DNA from: an uncultured Alphaproteobacteria bacterium
GTDB taxonomy: Bacteria; Pseudomonadota; Alphaproteobacteria; HIMB59; GCA-002718135
Assembly (NCBI GenBank): GCA_902595805.1
Contig: CACJRM010000008.1
Location: 1 to 46,828, forward strand
Direction of reading: 5' to 3'
Length of the DNA: 46,828 nucleotides
The notes below the pieces were generated by a model. The model searched no databases. It was not told the DNA's origin and saw nothing but the letters and a program-made list of their open reading frames with translations. The translations under genes were made by a program, and so were the position numbers. Below, one piece after another: positions 15,851-24,788 of this stretch; position 1 is the first letter of the stretch; each line of letters opens with the position of its first letter.

Positions 15851-17032
15851 TCACTGAGTTGCAATTGAAATTGCTAATTCACATGAATCTTCATACTCTT
15901 TGATATCTAGGTATTCATCTAAACTGTGAGGATTGTAATGACCATTTCCAAAAGTTATAGTTGGAATACCATTTCTGATCAGCCAATTTGCATCAAGACC
16001 ACCGTTTACAGCTACAGTTTTAGAATTTAAACCGATTTTATTTGCTGATTTTTTTGCGATTTTAATAACTTCTAAATTATCATCCAGTTTAAAAGGAAAG
16101 TAATCTAAGCTTTTTTTAAATTTAATTTGAGCTTTTTCATTTTTAGAGTTTTTGACCATTTCAGAAGCAGCAATAAAATTCTTTTCATATTGATTTGTAA
16201 TTTCACTAATAAAATCTTGATCCATGCTTCTAGACTCACCGTTAATCTTCACATAATCAGTAACTTGATTAGTTGAAGAACCAGCGCAATTTCCATCTTG
16301 ATCACCATAATAACCAATATTAGAAGTCCCTTTTAATCCATTTTTTTCTACTAATCCAAACCATCCATCTTCATACGTTTTACTAAGAGCAATAGAAGCA
16401 ACTATTGAAGATGAAATACCTTTATTAGGTGCGACACCTGCATGTGATCCTTTCCCAATAATTTCTACTGACCATCTTTCAGCTCCAACTGCAGATGTGA
16501 TAATTTCATATGGCGATGATCCATCAGTATTGAAGCCAATTTCAGGTGATCCAAGATCTTTTTTATCGACATTTCTAGCACCCCAAAGTCCGCTTTCTTC
16601 TCTAACAGTAAATAAGCATGTTAAGGGTGTATACTCTACATTATTCTGAAACAAAAATTTTAAAAGATTAACTAAACAAGAAACACCACCTCTATTATCA
16701 GCTCCTAAAGCCGTATCATTTTTAGCAATAATTTTTCCATTATTAATTATTGGTTCAGCTCCCTTACATAGAGATACTGTATCAAGATGTGTTGAAAAAA
16801 GTTTCCTCTTACCTGGCTTAGTGCCGGGAAGTTTAACTATTAAATTTCCTGTCTCAGTAAATAAAGGAATTTTTTTATTAGCCTCATCAAAAAAAATATA
16901 TTCTTCAGGTACTCCATATTTAATTAATTTATCTTTCACGCTTAAAGCAATATTTTTTTCATATCCAGTAACACCTTCAATAGATAGAAATTCTATAACG
17001 TTTTTTATGTTTTCGCTTAGATTATTGGTCAT
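15851..17032 (-). CDS. M20 family peptidase, PepT-like
   Basis: A 393-residue zinc aminopeptidase of the M20 family, closest in layout to tripeptidase T-like proteins. Ligands and catalytic residues are visible: H82 with D84 (STHLDTV), D112 (GADNRGG), the catalytic Glu pair E145-E146 (TVREESGLWG), D170 (GFNTDGSS) and H369 (NPHSLDEY). The dimerisation lid occupies the middle, beginning near SAVGAERWSVEIIGKGSHAG. No signal peptide, so cytosolic cleavage of imported peptides is expected. It is followed after one base by the amidohydrolase gene and preceded by the LysE gene with a 23-base gap. Confidence 0.88.
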   Translation of the reverse strand: MTNNLSENIKNVIEFLSIEGVTGYEKNIALSVKDKLIKYGVPEEYIFFDEANKKIPLFTETGNLIVKLPGTKPGKRKLFSTHLDTVSLCKGAEPIINNGKIIAKNDTALGADNRGGVSCLVNLLKFLFQNNVEYTPLTCLFTVREESGLWGARNVDKKDLGSPEIGFNTDGSSPYEIITSAVGAERWSVEIIGKGSHAGVAPNKGISSSIVASIALSKTYEDGWFGLVEKNGLKGTSNIGYYGDQDGNCAGSSTNQVTDYVKINGESRSMDQDFISEITNQYEKNFIAASEMVKNSKNEKAQIKFKKSLDYFPFKLDDNLEVIKIAKKSANKIGLNSKTVAVNGGLDANWLIRNGIPTITFGNGHYNPHSLDEYLDIKEYEDSCELAISIATQ

Positions 17033-17055
17033 AAATAAAAAATATCACAATTATA

Positions 17056-17661
17056 CTAAATATCGAATAAAATATAAATTGCAGTTAATACTAGCAATAT
17101 TGCCAATGAAATTTCAATTATTTTTTTTAAATTTTCATTTTTTAAGTAGTTTCTAATAATACTGCCACCGATAGCCCAAATACTAATTGATGGTAGATTT
17201 ATAATTGTTGACATAAAAACCATAAATAAAGTTCCAACTAAAATATTTTCTTGTTCAGGATAGAAGGATGAAACAGCTGTTGTACAAATAACCCATGCTT
17301 TAGGATTAACAAATTGAAAAATAATTGCCTCAAAATACGTAAGTGGTTTAGCTGAGTCAGTCGAGTTTTTTATATTTAGCGATCCAAACATTTTATAAGA
17401 TAAATACAGAATATACGCTGCACCAACATATCTTAATACATCTAATATTATTGGAAACTTTACAAACAAAGTACCCAAACCTAGACACACAAGACATAAT
17501 TGCAAACCATGGCCGGAAGGAATGCCGAACAAGTTAGGTATTGTTTTAAAAAAACCAAACTTTATTCCTGAAGTGGTTAAAATTGTATTGTTAGGGCCGG
17601 GTGTAACATACATTACAAAATTATATACGCTTACAGCTAAAATTAGTTCCCAAGTTATCAC
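17056..17661 (-). CDS. LysE-family amino-acid exporter
   Basis: A 201-residue membrane protein with about six hydrophobic segments and the family motif YVTPGPNNTILTTSG near residue 20. LysE/RhtB proteins export basic or neutral amino acids and relieve overload when peptides are imported and cut, which suits its place beside peptidase genes. It starts 5 bases after YajQ ends and sits 23 bases before the PepT-like gene. The substrate cannot be told from sequence. Confidence 0.88.
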   Translation of the reverse strand: MITWELILAVSVYNFVMYVTPGPNNTILTTSGIKFGFFKTIPNLFGIPSGHGLQLCLVCLGLGTLFVKFPIILDVLRYVGAAYILYLSYKMFGSLNIKNSTDSAKPLTYFEAIIFQFVNPKAWVICTTAVSSFYPEQENILVGTLFMVFMSTIINLPSISIWAIGGSIIRNYLKNENLKKIIEISLAILLVLTAIYILFDI

Positions 17662-17666
17662 AATTT

Positions 17667-18152
17667 TTAATCTCTAAAATTAATAAATTGTATAGGTATT
17701 CCAATATTTGAACTTTCAATTAATTGAATAACTGATTGTAAGTCATCTTTTTTCTTTCCGTCAACACGTAGCTCATTACCATTAATTTTGACCTGAACTT
17801 TGATCTTTGAGCTTTTCACATCAGCTATTAGTTTCTTGCATATGGATTGATCAATACCTTCAATTAAATCGTAAATTTGCTTTATTTTATTTCCACCAGC
17901 TTTTTCTAATTCCTTTTTCTTTAAGCAAAGAGGATCAACTTTTCTTCTAACAAAATGCGTAACTAGCATATCATTAACCTGGCCTGCCTTCATTTCATCA
18001 TCTGTTAATACTACAATTGAATTCTCTTTTTTTTCTATAGATGTATTGGATCCTTTAAAATCATATCGTGTAGTTATTTCTCTTGTAGCGTTACCTATCG
18101 CATTATCAATCTCTTGATGATCTAATCTACATACAACATCAAAACTAGGCAT
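17667..18152 (-). CDS. yajQ: YajQ-family nucleotide-binding protein
   Basis: A 161-residue protein of normal YajQ length. It begins MPSFDVVCRLDHQEIDNAI and contains the family's ITTRYDFKGSNTSIE and DVKSSKIKVQVKING segments. It ends in IPIQFINFRD, a near-invariant terminus. It has two ferredoxin-like domains. Some homologs bind cyclic di-GMP and others bind RNA or tRNA; the role here is open. It is 6 bases downstream of rmuC in a (-) housekeeping cluster of YqaA, RmuC, YajQ and LysE. Confidence 0.95.
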   Translation of the reverse strand: MPSFDVVCRLDHQEIDNAIGNATREITTRYDFKGSNTSIEKKENSIVVLTDDEMKAGQVNDMLVTHFVRRKVDPLCLKKKELEKAGGNKIKQIYDLIEGIDQSICKKLIADVKSSKIKVQVKINGNELRVDGKKKDDLQSVIQLIESSNIGIPIQFINFRD

Positions 18153-18158
18153 AGTAAT

Positions 18159-19115
18159 TTATCCTATGACATCGTCATCAGAGTCTGGCAACTGTTTTTT
18201 GGTACTTAATCTTCCAAGCTTTTTCATTTTTTCAACTTTTTTAGTCAAACTGCCTGATCCATCTTGTAATCTTTGTCGCGCTTCATCCATTTTTGTTTTA
18301 GCTAAATCTAAAGACTGGTTTGCTTTAATGAATGATTCATAAACACTTACAGTTTTGTCATAAATATCAGAGGCTGCTGACGCAATATCCTTTATTGTTT
18401 TAGACTGCTTATCAACTCTCCACATATTTTCTACAGCCTTTAAGAGAAATGGAAGTGTTGATGGACCAACTATAATAATTTTTTTATTCCAAGATTCTTC
18501 AATTAATTTATTGGCTTCATTATAAAGTGTTAACAAAGCGGGTTCGATAGGTATAAACATTAGCACATTATCAATAGTGTTTATTCCATATACTTTTGAG
18601 TAGTTATCTTGACTTAAATTACGAATAGAAGATTTTGTTGCATCAAGAAATTTTTTTAAAAAAATTTTTTTTCTCTCTTCATCATTAGTATTTGAGTATT
18701 CGTGCCAAGATTCTAAAGAGACCTTTGAGTCGATAATAATATGTCGATTACCAGGCATATGCACGACAACATCTGGTTTTTGTAAACTACCATCTTCATT
18801 TCTAAAAGTTTTTTGCGTTGAATATTCTTCACCTTCTCTCAAACCAACACTATCCAAAATATTTTTTAATACAAATTCACCCCAAGGCCCTTGTTGAAGT
18901 GCTCCACCTCTTATTAATGTATTTTCAATTCTATCTTGTGCAAGATTAAAATTTTGAAGAGACTGTTGAATAGATTGCATATGATTTTTTAAGGAAATGA
19001 GATCTGTATTTTCCTTAATGTCAGTTTTGTCTTTACGTAAAAAAATTATTAAAGATAGAAAGCCTATACCAACAAAGAAACCAATTATAAAAATAAAGTA
19101 AAAATTCTCAAACAT
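18159..19115 (-). CDS. rmuC: RmuC-type DNA recombination-limiting protein
   Basis: A protein of 318 residues from ATG 19115; a TTG at 19121 overlapping the upstream stop would add two. One N-terminal membrane segment (NFYFIFIIGFFVGIGFLSLI) is followed by a short coiled-coil region. The RmuC domain has ALQQGPWGEFVLKNILDSVGL, the nuclease-like core PDVVVHMPGNRHIIIDSKVS, and VLMFIPIEPALL. The C-terminal region is again helical. It is shorter than the roughly 475-residue E. coli protein mainly in the coiled coil, as in other streamlined alphaproteobacteria. RmuC limits inversions at short repeats, and the PD-(D/E)xK-like core suggests nuclease activity. Confidence 0.93.
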   Translation of the reverse strand: MFENFYFIFIIGFFVGIGFLSLIIFLRKDKTDIKENTDLISLKNHMQSIQQSLQNFNLAQDRIENTLIRGGALQQGPWGEFVLKNILDSVGLREGEEYSTQKTFRNEDGSLQKPDVVVHMPGNRHIIIDSKVSLESWHEYSNTNDEERKKIFLKKFLDATKSSIRNLSQDNYSKVYGINTIDNVLMFIPIEPALLTLYNEANKLIEESWNKKIIIVGPSTLPFLLKAVENMWRVDKQSKTIKDIASAASDIYDKTVSVYESFIKANQSLDLAKTKMDEARQRLQDGSGSLTKKVEKMKKLGRLSTKKQLPDSDDDVIG

Positions 19116-19117
19116 AA

Positions 19118-19540
19118 TCAATAAATTAGAAAATAAAAATATATAAATAAGTACCTAGCAACTTTCCCAATAGATACAAATATTAAAAAAAATAAAACGT
19201 TGTATCTAAAAGTACCTGCAGCAAATGCTATAGGATCACCAATAAATGGAACCCAAGATAATAATAATGACCATTTTCCATATTTTTTAAAAATACTAGT
19301 AGCTTTTTGAAGTAAATATTTATTAACTGGAAACCAGGATTTATTCATAAAATAATTTATAAAGTAACCAAATATCCAACTAATTAAAGATCCTAAAATA
19401 TTACCTAATGAAGCAAAGATTAATAATATAAAATTATTGTATTTTTCAGATAAAAATAATGTTGATAAATATGTTTCGGAAGCAAATGGAAAAAAAGTAC
19501 CTAAACTAAGACAAAAAATAAATAACGACAGGTATATCAA
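19118..19540 (-). CDS. YqaA-type small DedA membrane protein
   Basis: A 140-residue membrane protein with four to five hydrophobic segments. The pattern FFPFASETYLS near the N-terminus and SWVPFIGDPIAFAAGTFRYN in the middle matches the YqaA branch of the SNARE-associated/DedA family. DedA relatives are implicated in envelope lipid flipping; YqaA itself is poorly understood. Its stop lies just upstream of the rmuC ATG, and the divergent M24 peptidase gene begins 49 bases away on the other strand. Confidence 0.8.
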   Translation of the reverse strand: MIYLSLFIFCLSLGTFFPFASETYLSTLFLSEKYNNFILLIFASLGNILGSLISWIFGYFINYFMNKSWFPVNKYLLQKATSIFKKYGKWSLLLSWVPFIGDPIAFAAGTFRYNVLFFLIFVSIGKVARYLFIYFYFLIY

Positions 19541-19589
19541 AGTAATTATTAATTCTTATTAATGTTAATATTATGATATCTATCAGTTT

Positions 19590-20741
19590 ATGATGAGTTT
19601 TCCAAAAGAAGAATATCTCAAGAGATTAGATAATATTCATAAAAAATTAGAAAATGAAAATATAGATGCAATTGTTATTACTTCTCCTGCAAATTTTAGA
19701 TACTTTTCCGGATTAGATAGTAACTTTTGGGAAAGCCCTACAAGGCCTTGGTTTTTAATAATTTCAAAAAATGGGAAAATCAAAGCCTTAGTCCCATCTA
19801 TAGGTTTATCGGCAATCGAAAGTACGTTTATTAAAGATATAGAAGTATGGCAATCGCCTAATCCAAAAGATGAAGGTACGTCATTATTAAAGAAAATCAT
19901 TAAAACATTTCCAAAAAATTCCAATATTGGTTTTGAATTAGGTATGGAAACATACTTAAGAATGAGTATTAAAGAATTTTTAAAAATTAAAAAAGATTTA
20001 CAAGAATATAATTTTATTGATTCTACTAATATTGTTTGGAGTCTTAGAAAAATTAAATCTGATCTCGAAATCAAAAATATTGAAAAAGTTTGTTCTATTA
20101 CAAGTAAAGTTTTCAATAATTTAATTAACAAAATAAGTTTAGGTATGAGTGAAAGAGAAATTGCAACAATATTTAAAAAAGATCTTATTAATAATGGGGT
20201 TGATTACATAATGTATCTTTCATGTGCATCAGGAATAAATGGTTATAATCAAATAATTTGTAATCCAAGTGAAAAAAAAATAGGTGACGGTGATATTCTA
20301 ATAATTGATACTGGTTCTACCTTAAATGGATATTACTGTGATTTTGATAGAAATTTTGGATTTGGAAATATCAATCAAAAATCTTTAGATGCCTATAACA
20401 AATTATGGAATGCTACAGAAAAAACTTTAGAAATAATTAAGCCAGGTATCAGCTGTAAAGAAGTTTATGAATCACTAAATAAAAATTTGTTTTCAAGTAA
20501 TGTTAAAAGTAGTGTTGGAAGAATGGGGCATGGTTTTGGTCTTCAACTTACAGAACCGCCAAGTATTATGATTGATGATAATACAATTTTAGAAAAAAAT
20601 ATGATCTTAGCCTTAGAGCCTTCAATCGAAATTGAAAATGATTTGATGTTGGTTCATGAAGAAAATATTTTAATTACTCAAAATGGTAATAGATTATTGA
20701 GCTCAAGAACTCCTAAAGAATTGCCTGTAATTAATGTTTAA
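19590..20741 (+). CDS. M24 family Xaa-Pro peptidase, intact metal site
   Basis: A 383-residue two-domain peptidase with a creatinase-like N-terminal domain (residues 1 to about 150, with TSPANFRYFSGLD) and a pita-bread C-terminal domain. All five metal ligands can be seen: D240 (LIIDTGS), D251 (YYCDFDRNF), H314 (GHGFGLQLTEPPS), E343 (ALEPSIE) and E357 (VHEENILIT). So it should be an active Xaa-Pro aminopeptidase or prolidase using Mn/Co/Zn. Two in-frame ATGs, 19590 and 19593, are both possible starts. It is a single-gene (+) unit between two (-) operons. Compare the relative at 35541, which lacks several of these ligands. Confidence 0.9.
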   Translation: MMSFPKEEYLKRLDNIHKKLENENIDAIVITSPANFRYFSGLDSNFWESPTRPWFLIISKNGKIKALVPSIGLSAIESTFIKDIEVWQSPNPKDEGTSLLKKIIKTFPKNSNIGFELGMETYLRMSIKEFLKIKKDLQEYNFIDSTNIVWSLRKIKSDLEIKNIEKVCSITSKVFNNLINKISLGMSEREIATIFKKDLINNGVDYIMYLSCASGINGYNQIICNPSEKKIGDGDILIIDTGSTLNGYYCDFDRNFGFGNINQKSLDAYNKLWNATEKTLEIIKPGISCKEVYESLNKNLFSSNVKSSVGRMGHGFGLQLTEPPSIMIDDNTILEKNMILALEPSIEIENDLMLVHEENILITQNGNRLLSSRTPKELPVINV

Positions 20742-20764
20742 TTATTATTTTAACTTAAAAGATA

Positions 20765-22120
20765 TTAGTATTTGGAAAAATTTTCCATTATTGCAGCAGC
20801 ATATTTTATACCTTTTATATAGTTTTCAACTTTAATATTTTCGTCTGGCGCATGAAGATTTGCACCAGGATTAGCAAAACCGGTTAATACACATGGCATC
20901 CAAACATGTTTCAATATAGTTCCTTCTGCTGAAACACCATTTACAACAGGTTTTTCACCAAATACTTCCTCTGCAGCTTTAATGATAGCTTGAGATATAT
21001 CTTCTTTAACAGAAATTTTGTAAGGAGGCTCTGCTGCATCGAAAGCTTTTACCTCAAGATGACCAAACCCATGTTCAATCAAATGATTTTTTAGTTTTTT
21101 TATACATTTTTGTGGATTCATATTTGGAAGTAAACGAAAATCTATTCGAACTTTCGCTTCGCTTGGTACGATTGTTTTGTGTCCAGGACCTGTGTATCCT
21201 GAAATCATTCCTTGAATATTTGCAGTTGGCTCATATGTTCTGGCTTTAATAGCCTCAACTCCATCTCTATTTAAAACAAAATTCTCAATACCAAATTCTG
21301 ATTTTAATGCTGATAAATCTACCCTTTGATTTTTTTCATTTAGTAAATTTATTTCTTCCTCTCCTAATTCGTATAATCCTTCGTACCAATCCTTAATTAA
21401 TATTTTTCTATCTCTTGTCATAATAGTTGATAAGGCGTGAACTAATTCCCATGGAGGACTAGGTACAAGTGGAAAATTAAGAGAGTGAATATCTTTTTTT
21501 CCTCCTCTTGCGATTAATTCCACAAATAAAACTGATTTTAAACCAAGCTCTACCTCCGGCACTTTAGCAAATTCATCAACTGTTCCATCTAGGCAGTGCA
21601 TTCCATCAGCCTCTAACAGTTTTTTATTTTTTTCAACCCACGGACCAAGATGAACAGAACCTATCTCTTCTTCACCTTCATAGAAAAATTTTAAATTTAA
21701 AGGAACTTCACCTCTTACTTTTAAAAATGCTTTTGCTGCTTTATTAAAAGCTAATAAACCACCTTTGTTATCTGTAGCACCTCTTCCATAAATTACATTA
21801 TCAACTAAGGCGCCAGACCATGGACCTCCGTGTGACCACGCTTCAATAGGTTCTGGTGGCTGAACATCATAATGGGAATAACAAAACATTGTTTTTTTTG
21901 AATTTGAAGATTTTAAATGTCCAAAGACTAAAGGAGGACCATCTGGTATCTCATATAATTCAGCGGGTAAGCCATCCTTGTGCATTTTCTCAACAACATA
22001 ATTTGCACATTCTTCTAAACCTAATTTTTGAGCAGATACTGAAGGCTTTCTTATAAATTCTTGCAAATCTTTTATATATTCGTCAACATTATCATCTATA
22101 TATTTATATATATCTTTCAT
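20765..22120 (-). CDS. M20 family dipeptidase (CNDP-like)
   Basis: A 451-residue zinc dipeptidase. Metal and catalytic residues are in the expected order: H83 and D85 (YSHYDVQPPEP), D117 (GRGATDNKGG), the acidic run E150-E152 (YEGEEEIGSVHLG), a ligand-type Asp in CLDGTVDE, and the final His in NLHAPDENI. The length and the HYDVQPP and GRGATDNKGG motifs place it with the carnosinase/DapE-like dipeptidases. There is no export signal. Its start overlaps the SDR stop by 4 bases, making it the last gene of the operon that starts with the binding protein at 27373. Cleaving dipeptides brought in by that transporter is the natural inference. Confidence 0.9.
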   Translation of the reverse strand: MKDIYKYIDDNVDEYIKDLQEFIRKPSVSAQKLGLEECANYVVEKMHKDGLPAELYEIPDGPPLVFGHLKSSNSKKTMFCYSHYDVQPPEPIEAWSHGGPWSGALVDNVIYGRGATDNKGGLLAFNKAAKAFLKVRGEVPLNLKFFYEGEEEIGSVHLGPWVEKNKKLLEADGMHCLDGTVDEFAKVPEVELGLKSVLFVELIARGGKKDIHSLNFPLVPSPPWELVHALSTIMTRDRKILIKDWYEGLYELGEEEINLLNEKNQRVDLSALKSEFGIENFVLNRDGVEAIKARTYEPTANIQGMISGYTGPGHKTIVPSEAKVRIDFRLLPNMNPQKCIKKLKNHLIEHGFGHLEVKAFDAAEPPYKISVKEDISQAIIKAAEEVFGEKPVVNGVSAEGTILKHVWMPCVLTGFANPGANLHAPDENIKVENYIKGIKYAAAIMENFSKY

Positions 22121-22827
22121 TTTTTATCCTTATTAGATAAATCCCATGCATTGACATGCTTTCCTATAAGATGTTTATATTTTCCAGAAGCTAATTTCAA
22201 AAAAGCTGGAGTCAATTCAATTGGATCTACCCATTTCTTTTTATATTCATCAGTATAGTTTTGTTCTGACATGGGAGTATTCATAAACATTCCAGGAGTA
22301 ATAGTAAATACTTGAATGCCAATACTAGAGCCTTCAATAGATAAACTTTTCATTAAACCTTCTAAACCATGTTTTGCTGCACAATAGGCACTTTCATTAT
22401 CAAAACCTTCTACACCAGCACGAGATGAAACAAAAATTATTATGCCTCTTCCATTTTTTTTCATATTATCCCAGACAAATTTAGATAAATGAAATCCACT
22501 ATTTAAGGAAATATTAAGTACATCATTCCAATATTTTTTGTCAGTATTTTCAAATGATTTTGGGATAAGAATTGCAGCATTATGTATTAAAATATCAATT
22601 GATTTTTGTTCTTTAGATAAATTAAGAAATAATTTTTCTAAATTATCTATTTTGCTTAAATCGCACTCAATATTTTTTGCATTAGGAATATTATTTTTTA
22701 TAAGTTTTTTATGATCAATATCTAATAAAAATAAATTAGCTTTTTTTTCTGAAAAAGCTTTTGAGACTGCGAAACCTAAACCATCTGCTGCTCCAGTAAT
22801 AAGGATATTTCTGTTTGAAAAATCCAT
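22117..22827 (-). CDS. Short-chain dehydrogenase/reductase (SDR)
   Basis: A 236-residue classical SDR. It has the cofactor motif TGAADGLGFAVSKAF at the N-terminus, NAA in the IHNAAIL strand, the active-site Ser in FVSSRAGVEG and the Tyr/Lys pair in YCAAKHG. The PGMFMNTPM loop follows. Expected activity is NAD(P)-dependent oxidation or reduction of a small alcohol or ketone; the substrate is unknown. It lies 2 bases after the Gfo/Idh/MocA gene and overlaps the dipeptidase start by 4 bases. Confidence 0.88.
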   Translation of the reverse strand: MDFSNRNILITGAADGLGFAVSKAFSEKKANLFLLDIDHKKLIKNNIPNAKNIECDLSKIDNLEKLFLNLSKEQKSIDILIHNAAILIPKSFENTDKKYWNDVLNISLNSGFHLSKFVWDNMKKNGRGIIIFVSSRAGVEGFDNESAYCAAKHGLEGLMKSLSIEGSSIGIQVFTITPGMFMNTPMSEQNYTDEYKKKWVDPIELTPAFLKLASGKYKHLIGKHVNAWDLSNKDKK

Positions 22828-22829
22828 TT

Positions 22830-23897
22830 TTATAAATCAATCCATTTTCTTTCTTTTGTAGATTGGAAAACTGCATCAACAACAAGTTGATTTTTTAATC
22901 CATCTTCAAATGTTGAACCTTCTTTCAAAGATCGGTTTTCCTTAATAGCTGAAGTTAATTCTTCTAACAAACTAACTACTGAAACATTCCAAATACCTTT
23001 ATTAACACCGTCAAGTGATGCGTTAGGATCTTCAAAAGATAATATTTTAAAATCTTCTCCTTTTTTTGCAAATAAAATTTCTTCTGTCTTGTCTTCTAGA
23101 ATAATGGTACCTTCTGATCCAAAAATTTGAGTTTTATTGCCTAAAGAATGACTAACAACACCGCTCATAAAAACATTAGCGAGACCACCATTTAATAACT
23201 CTAAAGAAAAGTAAGATAAATCATCGGCTGTAGCTTGCCATTTTTCTTTACTATTTTTATCTATTCTATCTTTTACTATTGTTAAAGCTTGTCCAAAAAC
23301 AGATTTTATTTCACCACACCACCATCTTATGAGGTCTACTTGATGAGATCCGTTTGCTCCCATTCTTCCTCCTCCTCTGCTGCTTAAACTCCACCAATCA
23401 TCTTTGGCTCTTGATGAAGGATCTAACCAACTATTAGAAACATTTAAAATATTTATGTGCTGAATTTTTCCAATTTCTCCATTTGAAATCCATTCCATAA
23501 TTTTTTTTCTATTAGGATTAAATCTTAACTCATGATCTATCATATGTATTTTATTTAATTTATTTGCAGTTTCTAACATTTGAGCAGCCTCTTTAGCATT
23601 CATAGCAGTAGGCTTTTCACATAATACATGAGCACCCTTTTGAAGAGATTTCAAAGTAATTGGTGCATGTAAATCTGTTGGGGTAGCTATACAAACTAAA
23701 TCAAGGTCATTTTCGTCAATCATTTTTTCCCAATTGTCATAAAAGTTTTTTATGTTAAATTGCTCTGCGCAAGCTTTTGCACTTTCTAATCTAAATGAAG
23801 ATAAACAAGTAACTTCAACTCCATCAATATGATTTAGTGCAGGTAAATAAGCAGCTTTTGCAAAACTAGCACCTACTATTCCTATTTTTAATTTCAT
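22830..23897 (-). CDS. Gfo/Idh/MocA-family oxidoreductase, copy 1
   Basis: A 355-residue NAD(P)-dependent dehydrogenase. The N-terminal Rossmann domain begins KIGIVGASFAKAAYLPAL. The EKP motif (VLCEKPTAMNAKEAAQML) supplies the conserved Lys, and DLIRWWCG with a His two positions before it (QVD context in GSHQVDLIRW) is the usual catalytic region. The C-terminal half is the beta-sheet substrate domain. Family substrates are mostly sugars, inositols and cyclic polyols. It directly follows the OppC-type permease gene (adjacent, no gap), linking it to uptake of the same compound; that link could mean a sugar- or imino-acid-containing substrate. A second, divergent copy lies at 27501-28511. Confidence 0.88.
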   Translation of the reverse strand: MKLKIGIVGASFAKAAYLPALNHIDGVEVTCLSSFRLESAKACAEQFNIKNFYDNWEKMIDENDLDLVCIATPTDLHAPITLKSLQKGAHVLCEKPTAMNAKEAAQMLETANKLNKIHMIDHELRFNPNRKKIMEWISNGEIGKIQHINILNVSNSWLDPSSRAKDDWWSLSSRGGGRMGANGSHQVDLIRWWCGEIKSVFGQALTIVKDRIDKNSKEKWQATADDLSYFSLELLNGGLANVFMSGVVSHSLGNKTQIFGSEGTIILEDKTEEILFAKKGEDFKILSFEDPNASLDGVNKGIWNVSVVSLLEELTSAIKENRSLKEGSTFEDGLKNQLVVDAVFQSTKERKWIDL

Positions 23898-24788
23898 TTA
23901 TTCTACCTCTTTTAATCTTGGATCTAAATAATCTCTTAACCAATCTCCAACAATGTTAAAAGCTAAAACAGTTAATAAAATAGCCATACCTGGAAAGAAA
24001 GGCATCCACCATCTTTTAGCAAATATATGATCTCTACTTTCTGCTAACATAGCTCCCCATGTTGGAATTTGAGGCGGAACCCCAAGACCTAAAAAAGAAA
24101 GAGCTGCTTCTGCTAAAATTACACTTGCTACATTAAATGAAGCAATAACAATTAAGGGGGCAAAAATATTAGGTAGTATAGAGCCAAACATAATACTAAA
24201 ATTATTTACTCCTAATGCTTTTGCAGCTTCTACATACTCTTTTTCCTTTTGAGAAATTGTCTGAGCTCTAGCAATTCTTGCATATGTAACCCATTGACCT
24301 ATTCCTAAAACAATTATTAAATTTATCAATCCCTCACCTAGAACAACAAGAAATAGAATAGCTAAAAGTATAAATGGAAATGCTAGTTGTATATCTGCTA
24401 AACGCATTATTATGTCATCTATCCATTTTCCATAATATCCTGCATAAACACCAAGAGCAGTTCCTAGAATCCCGCCAACAAGTACTGCTGAAAAACCAAC
24501 TATCAAAGATACTTGAGCACCAAAGATAAGTCTTGAAAATGAATCTCTTCCTAAAGCATCGGATCCAATTAAATATTTCATATTTCCTTGTTTGTCTAAA
24601 GTTAAAGGAGGAGCTACCCTTTCCATTATGTTATTTTTATTTGGATCAAAAGGTGCTAGTTGTGAAGCAAAGATTGCTATTGCTATAATTACAAACAACC
24701 AAATTATAGATATTAAGGCCCATTTATTTTTTATAAGCGCAAGTAAAAATTCTTTTACATATTGATTATTTGTTTTTCTGTTTTTCAT
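23898..24788 (-). CDS. Peptide ABC transporter permease, OppC/DppC type (second system)
   Basis: A 296-residue permease with six predicted membrane segments. The OppC-type segment YLIGSDALGRDSFSRLIFG and the EAA loop EAAKALGVNNFSIMFGSILPN are clear. It overlaps the OppB-type gene by 4 bases and is directly followed by the Gfo/Idh/MocA gene. This operon has no ATPase genes; the likely partners are the OppD/OppF pair at 41932-43883, or the pair at 4308-6306. Confidence 0.92.
   Translation of the reverse strand: MKNRKTNNQYVKEFLLALIKNKWALISIIWLFVIIAIAIFASQLAPFDPNKNNIMERVAPPLTLDKQGNMKYLIGSDALGRDSFSRLIFGAQVSLIVGFSAVLVGGILGTALGVYAGYYGKWIDDIIMRLADIQLAFPFILLAILFLVVLGEGLINLIIVLGIGQWVTYARIARAQTISQKEKEYVEAAKALGVNNFSIMFGSILPNIFAPLIVIASFNVASVILAEAALSFLGLGVPPQIPTWGAMLAESRDHIFAKRWWMPFFPGMAILLTVLAFNIVGDWLRDYLDPRLKEVE

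Noticed and set aside
19637..20131. 164-residue ORF on the minus strand
   Set aside because: Lies antisense within the well-supported M24 peptidase gene, has no recognisable motifs and is a product of the AT-rich codon pattern.
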